Origin: Rodentibacter abscessus
GTDB lineage: Bacteria; Pseudomonadota; Gammaproteobacteria; Enterobacterales; Pasteurellaceae
DNA: 64,000 nucleotides
NCBI RefSeq assembly: GCF_047160095.1
Contig: NZ_AP038785.1
Span: 310,001-374,000 of the forward strand
Direction of reading: 5' to 3'
The translations under genes were made by a program, and so were the position numbers. The notes beneath the pieces are model-generated. The model saw only the letters and a list, made by a program, of their open reading frames with translations. It did no database searches and was not told the origin of the DNA. This document shows positions 34,483 to 44,277 of this stretch, in pieces; position 1 is the first letter of the stretch; the number at the start of each line of letters is the position of its first letter.

Positions 34483-36159
34483 ATGCTTACTCAACTTACC
34501 ATCAACAATTTTGCTATTGTTCGCCAACTTGACATTGAATTAGCGAAAGGAATGTCGGTGATTACCGGTGAAACCGGTGCCGGTAAATCTATTGCCATTG
34601 ACGCGTTAGGTCTATGTTTAGGACAACGTGTCGAAAGTGCAATGGTTAGGGAGGGACAAGAACGGGCGGAAATTTGCGCAAGTTTTTATCTTGAAGCGCA
34701 TAATCCGGCTTATCAATGGTTGCAAGCGCAAGAATTGCAAGATCCTGATAATCCTTCCGAATGTATTTTGCGTCGTGTTATCAATGCGGATGGACGCTCC
34801 AAAGCATTTATTAATAGCACTCCGGTTTCGGCGGCTCAGCTCAAAGACGTGGGGCAGTATCTTATTCATATCAACGGGCAACATGCTTCCCAACTTTTAC
34901 TCAAAAACGACTATCAACTTCAATTGGTTGATAGTTTTGCGCAGCATTCCAATTTACTTAATCAAATGCGGGAAGGTTATCGAATCTGGAAAAACCTACA
35001 AACCCAAGTTAAAACTTTTCAGCAGAAAGTAATAGAAAATGAAGCAAAGAAACAGTTGCTTCAGTATCAAGTTGAGGAGTTAGATGAATTTAATCTTCGC
35101 CCGAATGAGTATCTTGAATTAGAAGAAGAACAACGTCGTTTATCAAATAGTGAGCAACTCACTCAACTTTCCCAGTCGGCACTACAAATTTTAAGTGAAA
35201 ATGAAACTGTGAATGTGGATACAATGCTGTATCGTGCAACTCAATATATTGATGAGTTAGCAGGATTGGATCCGCGATATGCGGATGCCGGAAATTTACT
35301 CAATGAAGCCCTGATTCAGGTACAAGAGGCGACAAATGAGATTCAGCATTTATCTTCAAATATTGAACAAGATCCGATATTGTTGCAAGAAATCGAACAA
35401 CGTATGGGGCAAGCATTGCAACTGGCAAGAAAGCATAATGTAAAACCGGAAGAATTAGTTGAGCGGCATAAAAAATTAAAGGCGGAATTGACCGCACTTT
35501 TAGATTTTTCGGAAAGTGAAGAAGCATTAATTGAGCAAGAAAAAGCGGCATTTGCACAAATGCGGGTTACTGCGGCTGAATTAACGGCAAGTCGTCAAAA
35601 ATCGGCGAATACATTGGCGCAACAAGTTACCCAATCAATTAAACGGCTTGCAATGGAAAATGCGGAATTTTACGTAGAACTAAAAGCCGATGGTGAAAAA
35701 ATCGGCGCTAATGGTGCGGATCAGGTTTTATTTACTTTGCGAAGTAATTTAGGGCAACAACCCCAACCGTTAGCGAAAGTTGCATCCGGTGGTGAACTTT
35801 CCCGTATTTCCTTAGCCATTCAAGTACTAACTTCCGATCAATCTGCGATTCCGACTTTAATTTTTGATGAAGTAGATGTCGGCATCAGCGGCTCAACTGC
35901 AAGTGTTGTCGGCAAATTATTGCGTCAATTAGGGAATAAATGCCAAGTACTTTGCGTTACCCATTTACCACAAGTGGCTTGCTGTGGGCATAATCAATTT
36001 AATGTGGAAAAATTTACGGTAGATGAAAAAACGGAAACAAAAATGACCGCACTTTCTCAAGAGGAACGAATACCGGCACTGGCTCGTTTGTTAGGCGGTA
36101 GCCAAATCACAGAACTTGCATTGGCGAATGCGAGAGAGATGTTGGAATCGGTGGTATAG
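34483..36159 (+). CDS. recN: DNA repair protein RecN
   Basis: 558-residue SMC-like ATPase of double-strand break repair. Walker A TGETGAGKSIAIDALG (about residues 29-44) in an N-terminal head, long central coiled coil (about 150-360), then signature KVASGGELSRISLAIQVL (about 435-452), Walker B TLIFDEVDVGISG and the VTHLPQVACCGH switch. Start at 34483 (MLTQLTINNFAIV) is the family start. Preceded by a LexA box, so SOS-induced. Confidence 0.96.
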   Translation: MLTQLTINNFAIVRQLDIELAKGMSVITGETGAGKSIAIDALGLCLGQRVESAMVREGQERAEICASFYLEAHNPAYQWLQAQELQDPDNPSECILRRVINADGRSKAFINSTPVSAAQLKDVGQYLIHINGQHASQLLLKNDYQLQLVDSFAQHSNLLNQMREGYRIWKNLQTQVKTFQQKVIENEAKKQLLQYQVEELDEFNLRPNEYLELEEEQRRLSNSEQLTQLSQSALQILSENETVNVDTMLYRATQYIDELAGLDPRYADAGNLLNEALIQVQEATNEIQHLSSNIEQDPILLQEIEQRMGQALQLARKHNVKPEELVERHKKLKAELTALLDFSESEEALIEQEKAAFAQMRVTAAELTASRQKSANTLAQQVTQSIKRLAMENAEFYVELKADGEKIGANGADQVLFTLRSNLGQQPQPLAKVASGGELSRISLAIQVLTSDQSAIPTLIFDEVDVGISGSTASVVGKLLRQLGNKCQVLCVTHLPQVACCGHNQFNVEKFTVDEKTETKMTALSQEERIPALARLLGGSQITELALANAREMLESVV

Positions 36160-36468
36160 TTTTATTTCCCTATAGACCTATAGAAAAATTATCTGGGAAA
36201 GCTAACGTGATTTCATACCGGCAAGAAGCGGTATTCCTAAACAAGCTGGACGGATAAAATAACGGGTTTTATTAGTTCAAGACTAATCGTATTTGACATA
36301 GCAGCAATCTGTCTTGAAGCGGGAAAAGAAAAATAAATTCTCTTTTCATTCTCGCTTTTTCATTAAATAAAAGATACAGCAAATGAAGAAATTGCTATAA
36401 TTCCCCCTTAAATTTATCCGTTTATCTGTAAAAAAACGCTCGTTTTATAAGTGAACTTTGGGAGCATT
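36160..36468. other. 309-base gene-free stretch with several hairpins
   Basis: No coding region. Structures in order: CTATAG/CTATAG near 36171-36183, ATACCG/CGGTAT (36215-36234, 8-base loop), ATTAGT/ACTAAT (36271-36287), and a terminator-like stem AAGCG...GAAAAGA with TCTTTTC...CGCTT followed by Ts (36317-36360). A -10-like TATAAT in TGCTATAATTCCCC (about 36395) could serve the next gene. The hairpins may be the recN 3' end or an unrecognised small RNA. Confidence 0.45.
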
Positions 36469-36921
36469 ATGTCATTGCAATTTAATATGATCGCCCTGTT
36501 ATTGGTAGTTTTAATTGTTCTTGGTTTGATTAGCCATAATAGCGCTATTACCGTTTCTGCCGCTGTGTTATTGATTATGCAGCAAACCTTTTTATCCGAA
36601 TACATACCTCTACTTGAGAAATACGGTTTAAAGATCGGCATTATTATTTTGACGATTGGCGTATTGAGTCCCTTGGTTTCCGGCAAAATTCAATTACCTG
36701 ATTTATCGGGTTTATTAAGTTGGAAAATGGTGCTTTCCATTGGGGTAGGCATTTTTGTCGCTTGGCTTGCGGGAAAAGGCGTTCCGCTTATGGGGGAACA
36801 GCCCGTATTGGTTACCGGTTTGCTGATCGGCACGATTCTCGGTGTTTCATTTCTTGGTGGAATTCCCGTCGGGCCGCTTATTGCAGCAGGCATTTTGGCA
36901 TTATTAATGGGAAAATTGTAA
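36469..36921 (+). CDS. DUF441-family membrane protein
   Basis: 150 residues, four to five hydrophobic helices (about 5-25, 28-45, 60-78, 85-103, 110-145) with the family ending GVSFLGGIPVGPLIAAGILALLMGKL (in parts). DUF441 members, such as YeaL, are inner-membrane proteins of unknown function. Start at 36469 has GGGAG at good distance. The next gene begins three bases after its stop, so they are coupled. Confidence 0.85.
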   Translation: MSLQFNMIALLLVVLIVLGLISHNSAITVSAAVLLIMQQTFLSEYIPLLEKYGLKIGIIILTIGVLSPLVSGKIQLPDLSGLLSWKMVLSIGVGIFVAWLAGKGVPLMGEQPVLVTGLLIGTILGVSFLGGIPVGPLIAAGILALLMGKL

Positions 36922-36924
36922 GTA

Positions 36925-37317
36925 ATGAAGAATAGTAAATGGTTATCAGTTGCCGCACTGAGCGGTTTTTTATGTGTTGGCATTGGGGCTTTTGTTGCTC
37001 ATCGCTTAGGTCAAATTTTAGAACCCAAAGCCCTATCGTGGGTTGATACCGCCATAAAATATCAAATGTTTCACACTATTGCCATTATGGGAATCGGCAT
37101 TGCGCAAATAAGTCGGGAACAATTTGCTTTGAATAAAACGCTCAATTTTACAGCTTGTTCTTGGACATTCGGTATGCTTTTCTTCTGCGGTAGTTTATAT
37201 TTGCTCGCCCTTGGTGCGGGCAAATTTATGGTTTGGCTGCCCCCTATCGGCGGAATGCTGTTTTTAATCGGATGGCTGTGTTTGGCCTACGGCGGTTTCA
37301 AATCTAAATCAGTATGA
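36925..37317 (+). CDS. DUF423-family (YgdD-like) membrane protein
   Basis: 130 residues with four helices: LSVAALSGFLCVGIGAFVAH (about 5-24), a second around 46-62, WTFGMLFFCGSLYLLALG and GMLFLIGWLCLAYGGF. The GAFVAHRL and DTAIKYQMFHTIAIM blocks and the final LAYGGFK are typical of YgdD/DUF423. Function unknown; inner membrane. Its stop overlaps the hrpA start (ATGA). Confidence 0.88.
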   Translation: MKNSKWLSVAALSGFLCVGIGAFVAHRLGQILEPKALSWVDTAIKYQMFHTIAIMGIGIAQISREQFALNKTLNFTACSWTFGMLFFCGSLYLLALGAGKFMVWLPPIGGMLFLIGWLCLAYGGFKSKSV

Positions 37318-40300
37318 AAAAAAGAACAATAAAGCAAAAATTAAATCCTTTACAGCAGGATCTTCTCTCTCAATTAAATGATGTTATGTTGACGGATATG
37401 CGTCGTTTATCTGCCCGTATTTATGGCATCGGTAAAATTAAAAATCAATCTACCCAACAAGCGGTAGCGGCAGAAATTGAACAACAAATTCAACAAGCTA
37501 AATTACGCATAGAACAACGTCAAAGTGCGGTTAAAAATCCGATTGTTTTTCCGGATAGTTTACCGGTGAGTCAACGCAAAGCCGAAATTGAAAAATTGCT
37601 ATTAAATCACCAAGTGATTGTTGTCGCAGGGGAAACCGGCTCCGGCAAAACCACACAGTTACCTAAAATGTGCTTAGAACTTGGGTTAGGTAATCGGGGA
37701 ATGATCGGGCATACTCAGCCTCGCCGTATTGCCGCCCGCTCTGTCGCTACACGTATCGCAGAAGAACTGCAAACGGAAGTTGGTGAGCTGGTGGGGTATA
37801 AAGTCCGTTTTAACGATCAAATCGGTAACAATACCCAAATTAAGCTGATGACCGATGGGATTTTGCTTGCTGAAATCCAAACGGATCGTTTTCTTAACCA
37901 ATATTCCTGCTTAATTATTGATGAAGCCCATGAGCGTAGTTTGAATAACGATTTTATTCTCGGCTATTTGAAACAACTTCTTCCTCGTCGCCCTGATCTC
38001 AAATTAATCATCACCTCTGCAACCATTGATGTAGAATGTTTTTCTAAGCATTTTGATAATGCGCCTATTATTGAAGTTTCCGGTAGAACCTATCCCGTAG
38101 AAGTGCGATATCGCCCGATTGTTGAGGAAGAAGAACAAGATCAATTACAAGGCATTTTAAATGCGGTGGATGAGCTACAAGCTGAAGGGCGTGGGGATAT
38201 TTTGATTTTTATGAACGGTGAACGGGAAATCCGTGATACCGCTGAAGCATTACAAAAACAAAATTTAAAACACACGGAAATTTTACCGCTCTTTGCCCGC
38301 CTTTCTGCGCAGGAACAAAACAAAATTTTTCACTCAAGCGGATTAAATCGAATTGTGCTTGCCACGAACGTAGCGGAAACCTCGCTTACCGTACCGGGGA
38401 TTAAATATGTTATCGATCCCGGTACCGCACGTATTTCCCGTTACAGCTACCGCACCAAGGTGCAACGTCTTCCGATTGAACCTATTTCACAGGCTTCGGC
38501 TAATCAGCGTAAAGGGCGTTGCGGGCGGGTGAGTGAAGGTATTTGTATTCGTCTTTATTCCGAGGAGGATTTTCATTCCCGTCCGGAATTTACCGATCCT
38601 GAAATTTTACGAACCAACTTGGCATCCGTAATCTTACAAATGACGGCGTTAGGTTTGGATGACATTGAAGACTTCCCGTTTGTCGATGCACCGGATAAGC
38701 GGCATATTCAAGACGGCGTGAAATTATTGGAAGAGTTGGGGGCGTTTGAATATTTCTCCTCCCGTAAAAAGATTCGTGGAGATACTTCTAATATTGAAGA
38801 ACAAAGCGAAGAGAAGAGTATCTTTAACACATCCTTACAACGTAAATTAACCGCGATTGGTAAGCAACTTGCCCAGCTCCCGGTTGATCCTAGATTGGCA
38901 AAAATGCTTCTAAGTGCGGTCAATTTCGGTTGCGTTTATGAAGTAATGGTTATTGTCTCCGCATTATCTATTCAAGATCCGCGTGAACGTCCGATAGAAA
39001 AACAGCAAGCGGCAGATGAAAAACACCGCCGTTTTGCCGATAAAAAGTCAGATTTCTTAGCTTTTTTAAATCTTTGGAACTATCTTCAATCACAGCAAAA
39101 AGAACTTAGCAAAAATCAGTTCCGTCGCCAATGCCAAAAAGATTTTTTAAATTATTTGCGTATTCGTGAATGGCAGGATATTTATCAGCAAATCCGCCTT
39201 GCCGTACGTGAAATGGGGCTGCCGATTAATTCGGAGAAAGCGGAATATCAGCAAATTCATACCGCACTTTTAAGCGGTTTACTTTCTCACATCGGCTTAA
39301 AAGAAACGGAAAAACAACAATATCTTGGTGCACGCAATGCGCATTTTGCTATTTTTCCAAATTCCGTACTCTTCAAAAAACAACCGAAATGGATCATAGC
39401 GGCTGAATTGGTGGAAACCTCCAAACTTTGGGGGCGAATGGTGGCAGAAATTGAGCCGGAATGGATTGAACCCTTGGCGGTGCACCTAACGAAAAAATCT
39501 TATTCCGAGCCCCGTTGGTCAAAATCTCGAGGCTCGGTGATTGCCAATGAAAAAGTGAGTTTATACGGCGTGCAGATTGTCGCGGCACGAGCGGTGAATT
39601 ATGGTGCAATTGATCCTGCGGTGAGCCGTGAGATTTTTATTCAATCAGCATTGGTGGAAGGGGATTGGAATACCAGACATCCGTTTTTTAAGCAAAATCA
39701 ACGCTTGATTCGTGAAGTGGAAGAACTGGAACATAAAAGCCGTCGCCGTGATATTTTGGTGGATGAACGCACATTGTTTGAGTTTTATGATCAACGTATC
39801 GGTACAGAAGTAGTATCGCAAAAGCATTTCGATACTTGGTGGAAAAAAGCCTCAAAACAAAATCCTGATCTCCTTAATTTCGAGCGTTCTTTCTTGATTA
39901 ATAATGATGCGGATCAAGTTAGCAAATTGGATTTTCCGAATTTTTGGCATCAAGGGAATTTGAAATTAAAACTCACTTATCAATTTGAGCCGGGGACGGA
40001 AGCCGATGGGGTTACGGTGCATATTCCGTTGCCGTTGCTCAATCAGGTGGAAATGACGGGGTTCGATTGGCAAATTCCGGGCTTGCGTGAAGAATTGGTG
40101 ATTGCACTGATAAAGTCTTTGCCGAAATCTTACCGCCGTAATTTTGTACCTGCGCCGAATTATGCTCAGGCTTTTTTACATCGCTCCGTACCCTTGGAAA
40201 AACCGTTATTAGATACGCTGATTTATGAATTACGCCGTATGACGGGCGTAATGGTGGAAGCTGAGCATTGGAATTGGCAACAAATTCCAAGTCATTTAAA

Positions 40301-41288
40301 AATGACTTTCCGTGTGGTGGATGAAAAAGGTAAGAAAATTGCCGAATCTATGGATTTGGATACGCTGAAATTTGATTTAAAAGAGCGTGTGCAAGAAAGT
40401 ATTTCCGCAGTGGCAGATGATGGCATTGAGCAAAGTGGCGCACATATTTGGAATTTCGCCGATCTACCGCAGTTTTACGAACAGAAAAAACAGGGATTCA
40501 GTGTAAAAGCCTTTCCGGCGATTGTGGATGAGAAAGATGCCGTAGGCGTTAAACTTTTTGAAACCGAATTTGAACAATCTGTGGCAATGCAGCAGGGACT
40601 ACGCCGCTTATTGTTACTTAACGTGCCGTCTCCAATCAAATATTTACACGAAAAATTGCCGAATAAATCCAAGTTAGGTTTGTATTTCACGCCATTTGGG
40701 CGAGTGTTGGAGTTAATTGACGATTGTATTGCTTGCGCAGTGGATAAACTCATTACTGATTTTGGCGGCTTTGTATGGAATGAAGAGGGGTTTGAAAAAC
40801 TTCGGGATTTTGTACGGGAAAATTTGAATGAAGTAACGGTTGATATTGCTCAAAAGGTAGAACAGATTCTGACATTCACTCATGCTTTGAATCAACGCTT
40901 AAAAGGAAAAATGGATTTTACGATGGCGTTTGCCTTTTCAGATATTAAAGCTCAACTTAGCGGCTTGGTGTATCAAGGCTTTGTACAAAAGAGCGGTTAT
41001 GAGCGATTACCGGATTTATTACGTTATTTACAAGCCATTGATAAGCGAATTGACAAACTTTTACAAGATGTCAACCGTGATCGCGCGGCAATGTTACGTG
41101 TAGAGCAGGTTCAGCAATCTTATCAGCAACTGCTTGCCAAACTGCCGAAATCTAAACCGATTTCTAATGAAATAGCGGAGATCAGATATATGATTGAAGA
41201 ATTGCGCGTAAGTTTATTTGCGCAGCAACTAGGAACAAAATATCAGGTTTCCGATAAGCGAATTTTAAATTTAATTTCGGGGTTCTAG
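37314..41288 (+). CDS. hrpA: ATP-dependent RNA helicase HrpA
   Basis: 1324-residue DEAH/RHA helicase. Walker A VAGETGSGKTTQLPK (about residues 102-116), DEAH in LIIDEAHERSLNND (about 199-212), SAT motif ITSATID, QRKGRCGRVSEG (about 398-409), then the HA2/OB-fold and the long C-terminal DUF3418 region typical of full-length HrpA. In E. coli it takes part in mRNA processing and rescue of stalled ribosomes. Starts within the stop of the DUF423 gene. USS copies occur inside the reading frame. Confidence 0.96.
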   Translation: MKKRTIKQKLNPLQQDLLSQLNDVMLTDMRRLSARIYGIGKIKNQSTQQAVAAEIEQQIQQAKLRIEQRQSAVKNPIVFPDSLPVSQRKAEIEKLLLNHQVIVVAGETGSGKTTQLPKMCLELGLGNRGMIGHTQPRRIAARSVATRIAEELQTEVGELVGYKVRFNDQIGNNTQIKLMTDGILLAEIQTDRFLNQYSCLIIDEAHERSLNNDFILGYLKQLLPRRPDLKLIITSATIDVECFSKHFDNAPIIEVSGRTYPVEVRYRPIVEEEEQDQLQGILNAVDELQAEGRGDILIFMNGEREIRDTAEALQKQNLKHTEILPLFARLSAQEQNKIFHSSGLNRIVLATNVAETSLTVPGIKYVIDPGTARISRYSYRTKVQRLPIEPISQASANQRKGRCGRVSEGICIRLYSEEDFHSRPEFTDPEILRTNLASVILQMTALGLDDIEDFPFVDAPDKRHIQDGVKLLEELGAFEYFSSRKKIRGDTSNIEEQSEEKSIFNTSLQRKLTAIGKQLAQLPVDPRLAKMLLSAVNFGCVYEVMVIVSALSIQDPRERPIEKQQAADEKHRRFADKKSDFLAFLNLWNYLQSQQKELSKNQFRRQCQKDFLNYLRIREWQDIYQQIRLAVREMGLPINSEKAEYQQIHTALLSGLLSHIGLKETEKQQYLGARNAHFAIFPNSVLFKKQPKWIIAAELVETSKLWGRMVAEIEPEWIEPLAVHLTKKSYSEPRWSKSRGSVIANEKVSLYGVQIVAARAVNYGAIDPAVSREIFIQSALVEGDWNTRHPFFKQNQRLIREVEELEHKSRRRDILVDERTLFEFYDQRIGTEVVSQKHFDTWWKKASKQNPDLLNFERSFLINNDADQVSKLDFPNFWHQGNLKLKLTYQFEPGTEADGVTVHIPLPLLNQVEMTGFDWQIPGLREELVIALIKSLPKSYRRNFVPAPNYAQAFLHRSVPLEKPLLDTLIYELRRMTGVMVEAEHWNWQQIPSHLKMTFRVVDEKGKKIAESMDLDTLKFDLKERVQESISAVADDGIEQSGAHIWNFADLPQFYEQKKQGFSVKAFPAIVDEKDAVGVKLFETEFEQSVAMQQGLRRLLLLNVPSPIKYLHEKLPNKSKLGLYFTPFGRVLELIDDCIACAVDKLITDFGGFVWNEEGFEKLRDFVRENLNEVTVDIAQKVEQILTFTHALNQRLKGKMDFTMAFAFSDIKAQLSGLVYQGFVQKSGYERLPDLLRYLQAIDKRIDKLLQDVNRDRAAMLRVEQVQQSYQQLLAKLPKSKPISNEIAEIRYMIEELRVSLFAQQLGTKYQVSDKRILNLISGF

Positions 41289-41400
41289 TGCATTTCTGCA
41301 AAAAGGCAAAATGCCTCCTTAATTGGATTATTATTTAACAACGATGAATATGTCGGGTTAGTCATTTCATCATTTTTAGATAATGTATCATCTCTTTTAT

Positions 41401-41440
41401 AACCTGTGATCATAAATTAAGCACAGGTTTTTATTTTTTG
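41401..41440 (+). terminator. Terminator downstream of hrpA
   Basis: AACCTGTG (41401-41408) pairs with CACAGGTT (41422-41429), followed by TTTATTTTTT. It lies 113 bases after the hrpA stop; the intervening bases hold a small AGGC/GCCT hairpin and no coding stretch. Confidence 0.7.
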
Positions 41441-41536
41441 TGAGCTACTTCAAAGTTTCAACAAAAAGTATAAACCTTATATTTTTTTTATAGTCTTTTA
41501 GACGTATGATTTTCACATATATATTTGGAGAAAAAT

Positions 41537-42169
41537 ATGCCTGAAACTCAACAATTTAGTCAGCGTGATGTTGAAATTATTAATGAAGAAGTCGTGTATG
41601 ACGGTTTTTTTACACTAAAAAAAATTCAATTTAAGCACAAACTTTTTGCCGGTGGAGAGAGCGGAGTTGTTACCCGAGAACTACTTATTAAAGGTGCCGC
41701 TTCAGCCGTGATTGCTTATGATCCTAAAGAAGATACCGTGGTATTGGTCGAACAGGTTCGTATCGGTGCGGCTTACTATCCCGAACCGAATCATTCTCCT
41801 TGGTTATTGGAATTAATTGCGGGAATGGTTGAAAAAGGAGAACGGCCGGAAGAGGTTGCATTGCGGGAAAGTAAAGAGGAAGCCGGTATCATCGTAGAGC
41901 ATTTAACGCATTGCTTAAGTGTGTGGGATAGTCCCGGCGGTGTGGTTGAACGGATTCATTTATTTGTAGGGCAAGTCGATAGTTCTACTGCAAAGGGGAT
42001 TCACGGCTTGGACTGTGAAGACGAAGATATCAAAGTACATGTTGTGAAACGTGAACAAGCGTATCAATGGGTATGTGAAGGGAAGATTGATAACGGCATT
42101 GCCGTAATGGGCGTGCAATGGCTTCAATTAAATTATGCCCGATTACAACAATGTTGGTTACAAAGTTAG
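41537..42169 (+). CDS. nudF: ADP-ribose pyrophosphatase
   Basis: 210 residues. Nudix box GMVEKGERPEEVALRESKEEAGI (about residues 95-117; G-x5-E-x7-RE-x2-EE-x-G) hydrolyses ADP-ribose to AMP and ribose 5-phosphate. The N-terminal FTLKKIQFKHKLFAGGESG and the later WDSPGGVVERIHLFVG match NudF. Start at 41537 has GGAG seven bases upstream. Followed after nine bases by cpdA, the nudF-cpdA order seen in E. coli. Confidence 0.93.
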   Translation: MPETQQFSQRDVEIINEEVVYDGFFTLKKIQFKHKLFAGGESGVVTRELLIKGAASAVIAYDPKEDTVVLVEQVRIGAAYYPEPNHSPWLLELIAGMVEKGERPEEVALRESKEEAGIIVEHLTHCLSVWDSPGGVVERIHLFVGQVDSSTAKGIHGLDCEDEDIKVHVVKREQAYQWVCEGKIDNGIAVMGVQWLQLNYARLQQCWLQS

Positions 42170-42178
42170 GAGATATCA

Positions 42179-43003
42179 ATGAAAAATACGTTTGTTTATC
42201 AGTCTGAGCAAGCTGTAATTAAATTGTTGCAAGTTACGGATTCACATCTATTCAAAGATGAAAAAACAGAATTATTAGGTGTAAATACGCAGGCAAGTTT
42301 TGCACAAGTTTTAAGGGAAATTCAACAGGAAAAAACGGAATTTGATATTATTCTTGCCACCGGTGATTTGGTGCAAGACAGCAGCAATGAAGGCTATCAA
42401 CGTTTTGTGGAAATGATAAAACCTTTTGGTAAGCCTGTTTTTTGGATTCCGGGTAATCATGATTTTCAGCCTAATATGGTGGAAAATCTGAAACAATCCC
42501 CGCTGGAAAATGCAAAGCATATTTTGCTGGGAGAACGTTGGCAGGCTTTATTGCTGGACAGTCAGGTTTATGGTGTGTCACACGGCGGGCTTAGTCAACA
42601 TCAACTTGATTTGTTGAAAGTTACCCTAGCAAAATATCCGGAACGTTATACCTTAATCGTTTTTCATCATCACGTATTGCCGACAAATTCGGCTTGGCTG
42701 GATCAGCATAATTTACGGAACTCTCACGAATTGCTTGATGTGCTGGCTCCGTTTAAAAATGTGAAGGCGATTTTATATGGTCATATTCATCAGCAAGTAG
42801 ATGGTCAGTGGCAAGGGTATCAAGTGATGGCTACACCATCAACCTGTATTCAATTTAAAGCGGATAGCCATCATTTTGCATTAGATACGGTTCAACCGGG
42901 GTGGCGTGAAATTGATTTATATCCCGATGGCGCTATTGTGACAAAAGTAAAAAGGATTCAACAGGCGACTTTTTTACCGAATATGCAGGAAGATGGTTAT
43001 TAA
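42179..43003 (+). CDS. cpdA: 3',5'-cyclic-AMP phosphodiesterase CpdA
   Basis: 274-residue calcineurin-like metallophosphoesterase. Metal-binding motifs in order: TDSHLF (about residues 20-25), ATGDLVQDSSNEGY (about 60-73), PGNHDF (about 90-95), FHHHVLP (about 161-167), LYGHIHQ (about 199-205). It lowers cAMP and so tunes CRP; the CRP-like sites upstream of afuA and in the gnt region make this relevant to the window. SD AGGAG. Ends before a convergent inverted USS pair. Confidence 0.93.
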   Translation: MKNTFVYQSEQAVIKLLQVTDSHLFKDEKTELLGVNTQASFAQVLREIQQEKTEFDIILATGDLVQDSSNEGYQRFVEMIKPFGKPVFWIPGNHDFQPNMVENLKQSPLENAKHILLGERWQALLLDSQVYGVSHGGLSQHQLDLLKVTLAKYPERYTLIVFHHHVLPTNSAWLDQHNLRNSHELLDVLAPFKNVKAILYGHIHQQVDGQWQGYQVMATPSTCIQFKADSHHFALDTVQPGWREIDLYPDGAIVTKVKRIQQATFLPNMQEDGY

Positions 43004-43011
43004 ATACGGTG

Positions 43012-43056
43012 AAAGTGCGGTCAATTAAAACAATGTTTTTTCTGACCGCACTTTTT
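43012..43056. terminator. Inverted USS pair between cpdA and yjdM
   Basis: AAAGTGCGGTCAATT and its facing copy GACCGCACTTTTT form a stem over a loop of about 22 bases between two convergent genes, with T runs on either strand: a bidirectional terminator and uptake signal. Confidence 0.7.
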
Positions 43057-43066
43057 GTTTGGTGAA

Positions 43067-43393
43067 CTAGGCTTTTTTCAAAAATTCAGATTTCAGCATA
43101 ATCTTGCCACAATCCACATTATGATCACCCTTGACCAAACGAATATTTTTAAATTTTGCACCTTTCTTTAATACTTCAGATGAGCCTTTCAATTTTAAGT
43201 CTTTGATGAGAAGCACATCATCGCCATCAGCCAGTAAGTTACCGTTACTGTCTTTCACGATTAGTTGATCTTCATCGACTTCAACCGGTTCATTATCATT
43301 CCACTCGTAAGCACAATCAGGGCAAACGAAATTGACGGAATCGTGATAAACATATTCGCCTTGGCATTTAGGACAAGCTGGCATTTTATCCAT
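43067..43393 (-). CDS. yjdM: YjdM (formerly PhnA) family zinc-ribbon protein
   Basis: 108 residues. N-terminal zinc ribbon CPKCQGEYVYHDSVNFVCPDC (about residues 7-27 in parts; CxxC...CxxC), followed by the beta-barrel PhnA domain with VKDSNGNLLADGDDVLLIKDLKLKGSS and the end GHNVDCGK-type block (DHNVDCGKIMLKSEFLKK). Once linked to phosphonates, but that role is not supported and the function is unknown. SD AAGGA before the ATG at 43393. Confidence 0.9.
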   Translation of the reverse strand: MDKMPACPKCQGEYVYHDSVNFVCPDCAYEWNDNEPVEVDEDQLIVKDSNGNLLADGDDVLLIKDLKLKGSSEVLKKGAKFKNIRLVKGDHNVDCGKIMLKSEFLKKA

Positions 43394-43497
43394 TGGGTTT
43401 TCCTTCCTAATTAAATATAATGGGGCGCGAGTATAGCAAAAAATGAGTCGTGCTCCAAAAGTGCGGTCGTTTTTTTAATGATTTTTGAGGAAAACAA

Positions 43498-44055
43498 ATG
43501 AAAAAACAAATTTTATCCATTGTATTAGGTTCAATTGTCTTTAACGGATCTGCCTTTGCGCATAATTTACAGCTTGAACAAACCGTGCCGACCGCAAAGG
43601 TATCGGAATACGGGGAAATTATACTGACCGGAAAATCCGTTCAATTTCAACCTTGGACATCTTCTGCATTAGCGGGGAAAGTGAGAATTGTTCATCATTT
43701 AGCGGGAAGAACCGCAGCGAAAGAGAAAAATCAGGCGATGATTGATGCCATTAAAAACGCGCATTTTAATCCGACAAAATATCAGACGACAACCATCATT
43801 AATGCCGATGATGCCATTGTCGGCACTGGTATGTTTGTGAAAAACAGTGCAGAGAAAGGTAAAACGGAAAACCCACACAGCCAAGTGGTGTTAGATGATC
43901 AAAGTACGGTGAAGCAGGCTTGGGGGCTGAATGCAAAGGATAGTGCGATTATTGTGCTTGATAAAGCCGGCAAAGTAAAATTCGTAAAAGAAGGGAAATT
44001 GTCTAACGCTGATATTCAAGAAGTGATTGCCTTGGTAAATGGATTAACGAAATAA
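43498..44055 (+). CDS. ytfJ: YtfJ-family periplasmic protein
   Basis: 185 residues with a signal peptide (about residues 1-21, IVLGSIVFNGSAFA) and a thioredoxin-like fold typical of YtfJ: VRIVHHLAGRTAAKEKNQAMIDAI (in parts), TTIINADDAIVGTGMFV, and WGLNAKDSAIIVLDKAGKVKFVKEG. There is no CxxC, so it is not a standard redox thioredoxin. Function unknown. A USS occurs just before the gene. Confidence 0.88.
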   Translation: MKKQILSIVLGSIVFNGSAFAHNLQLEQTVPTAKVSEYGEIILTGKSVQFQPWTSSALAGKVRIVHHLAGRTAAKEKNQAMIDAIKNAHFNPTKYQTTTIINADDAIVGTGMFVKNSAEKGKTENPHSQVVLDDQSTVKQAWGLNAKDSAIIVLDKAGKVKFVKEGKLSNADIQEVIALVNGLTK

Positions 44056-44277
44056 AAACAACCATACTAAGTTGAGTATGCTCAAAGTGCGGTTGAAAAT
44101 CGAATTATTTCAACCGTATTTTCTCTCTCCAATCTGACCTCACTTTAACAACAACTTCATTGCATAAGTTTATAAAACCTTTTAAACTAAGCCGCCATTT
44201 TTTTCTGTATTAATGGTTAATTATCCCCTTTCTTTTTGTTTCTTTAAAAGCTACCTGTGAGTAGCAAAGGATTTCTT

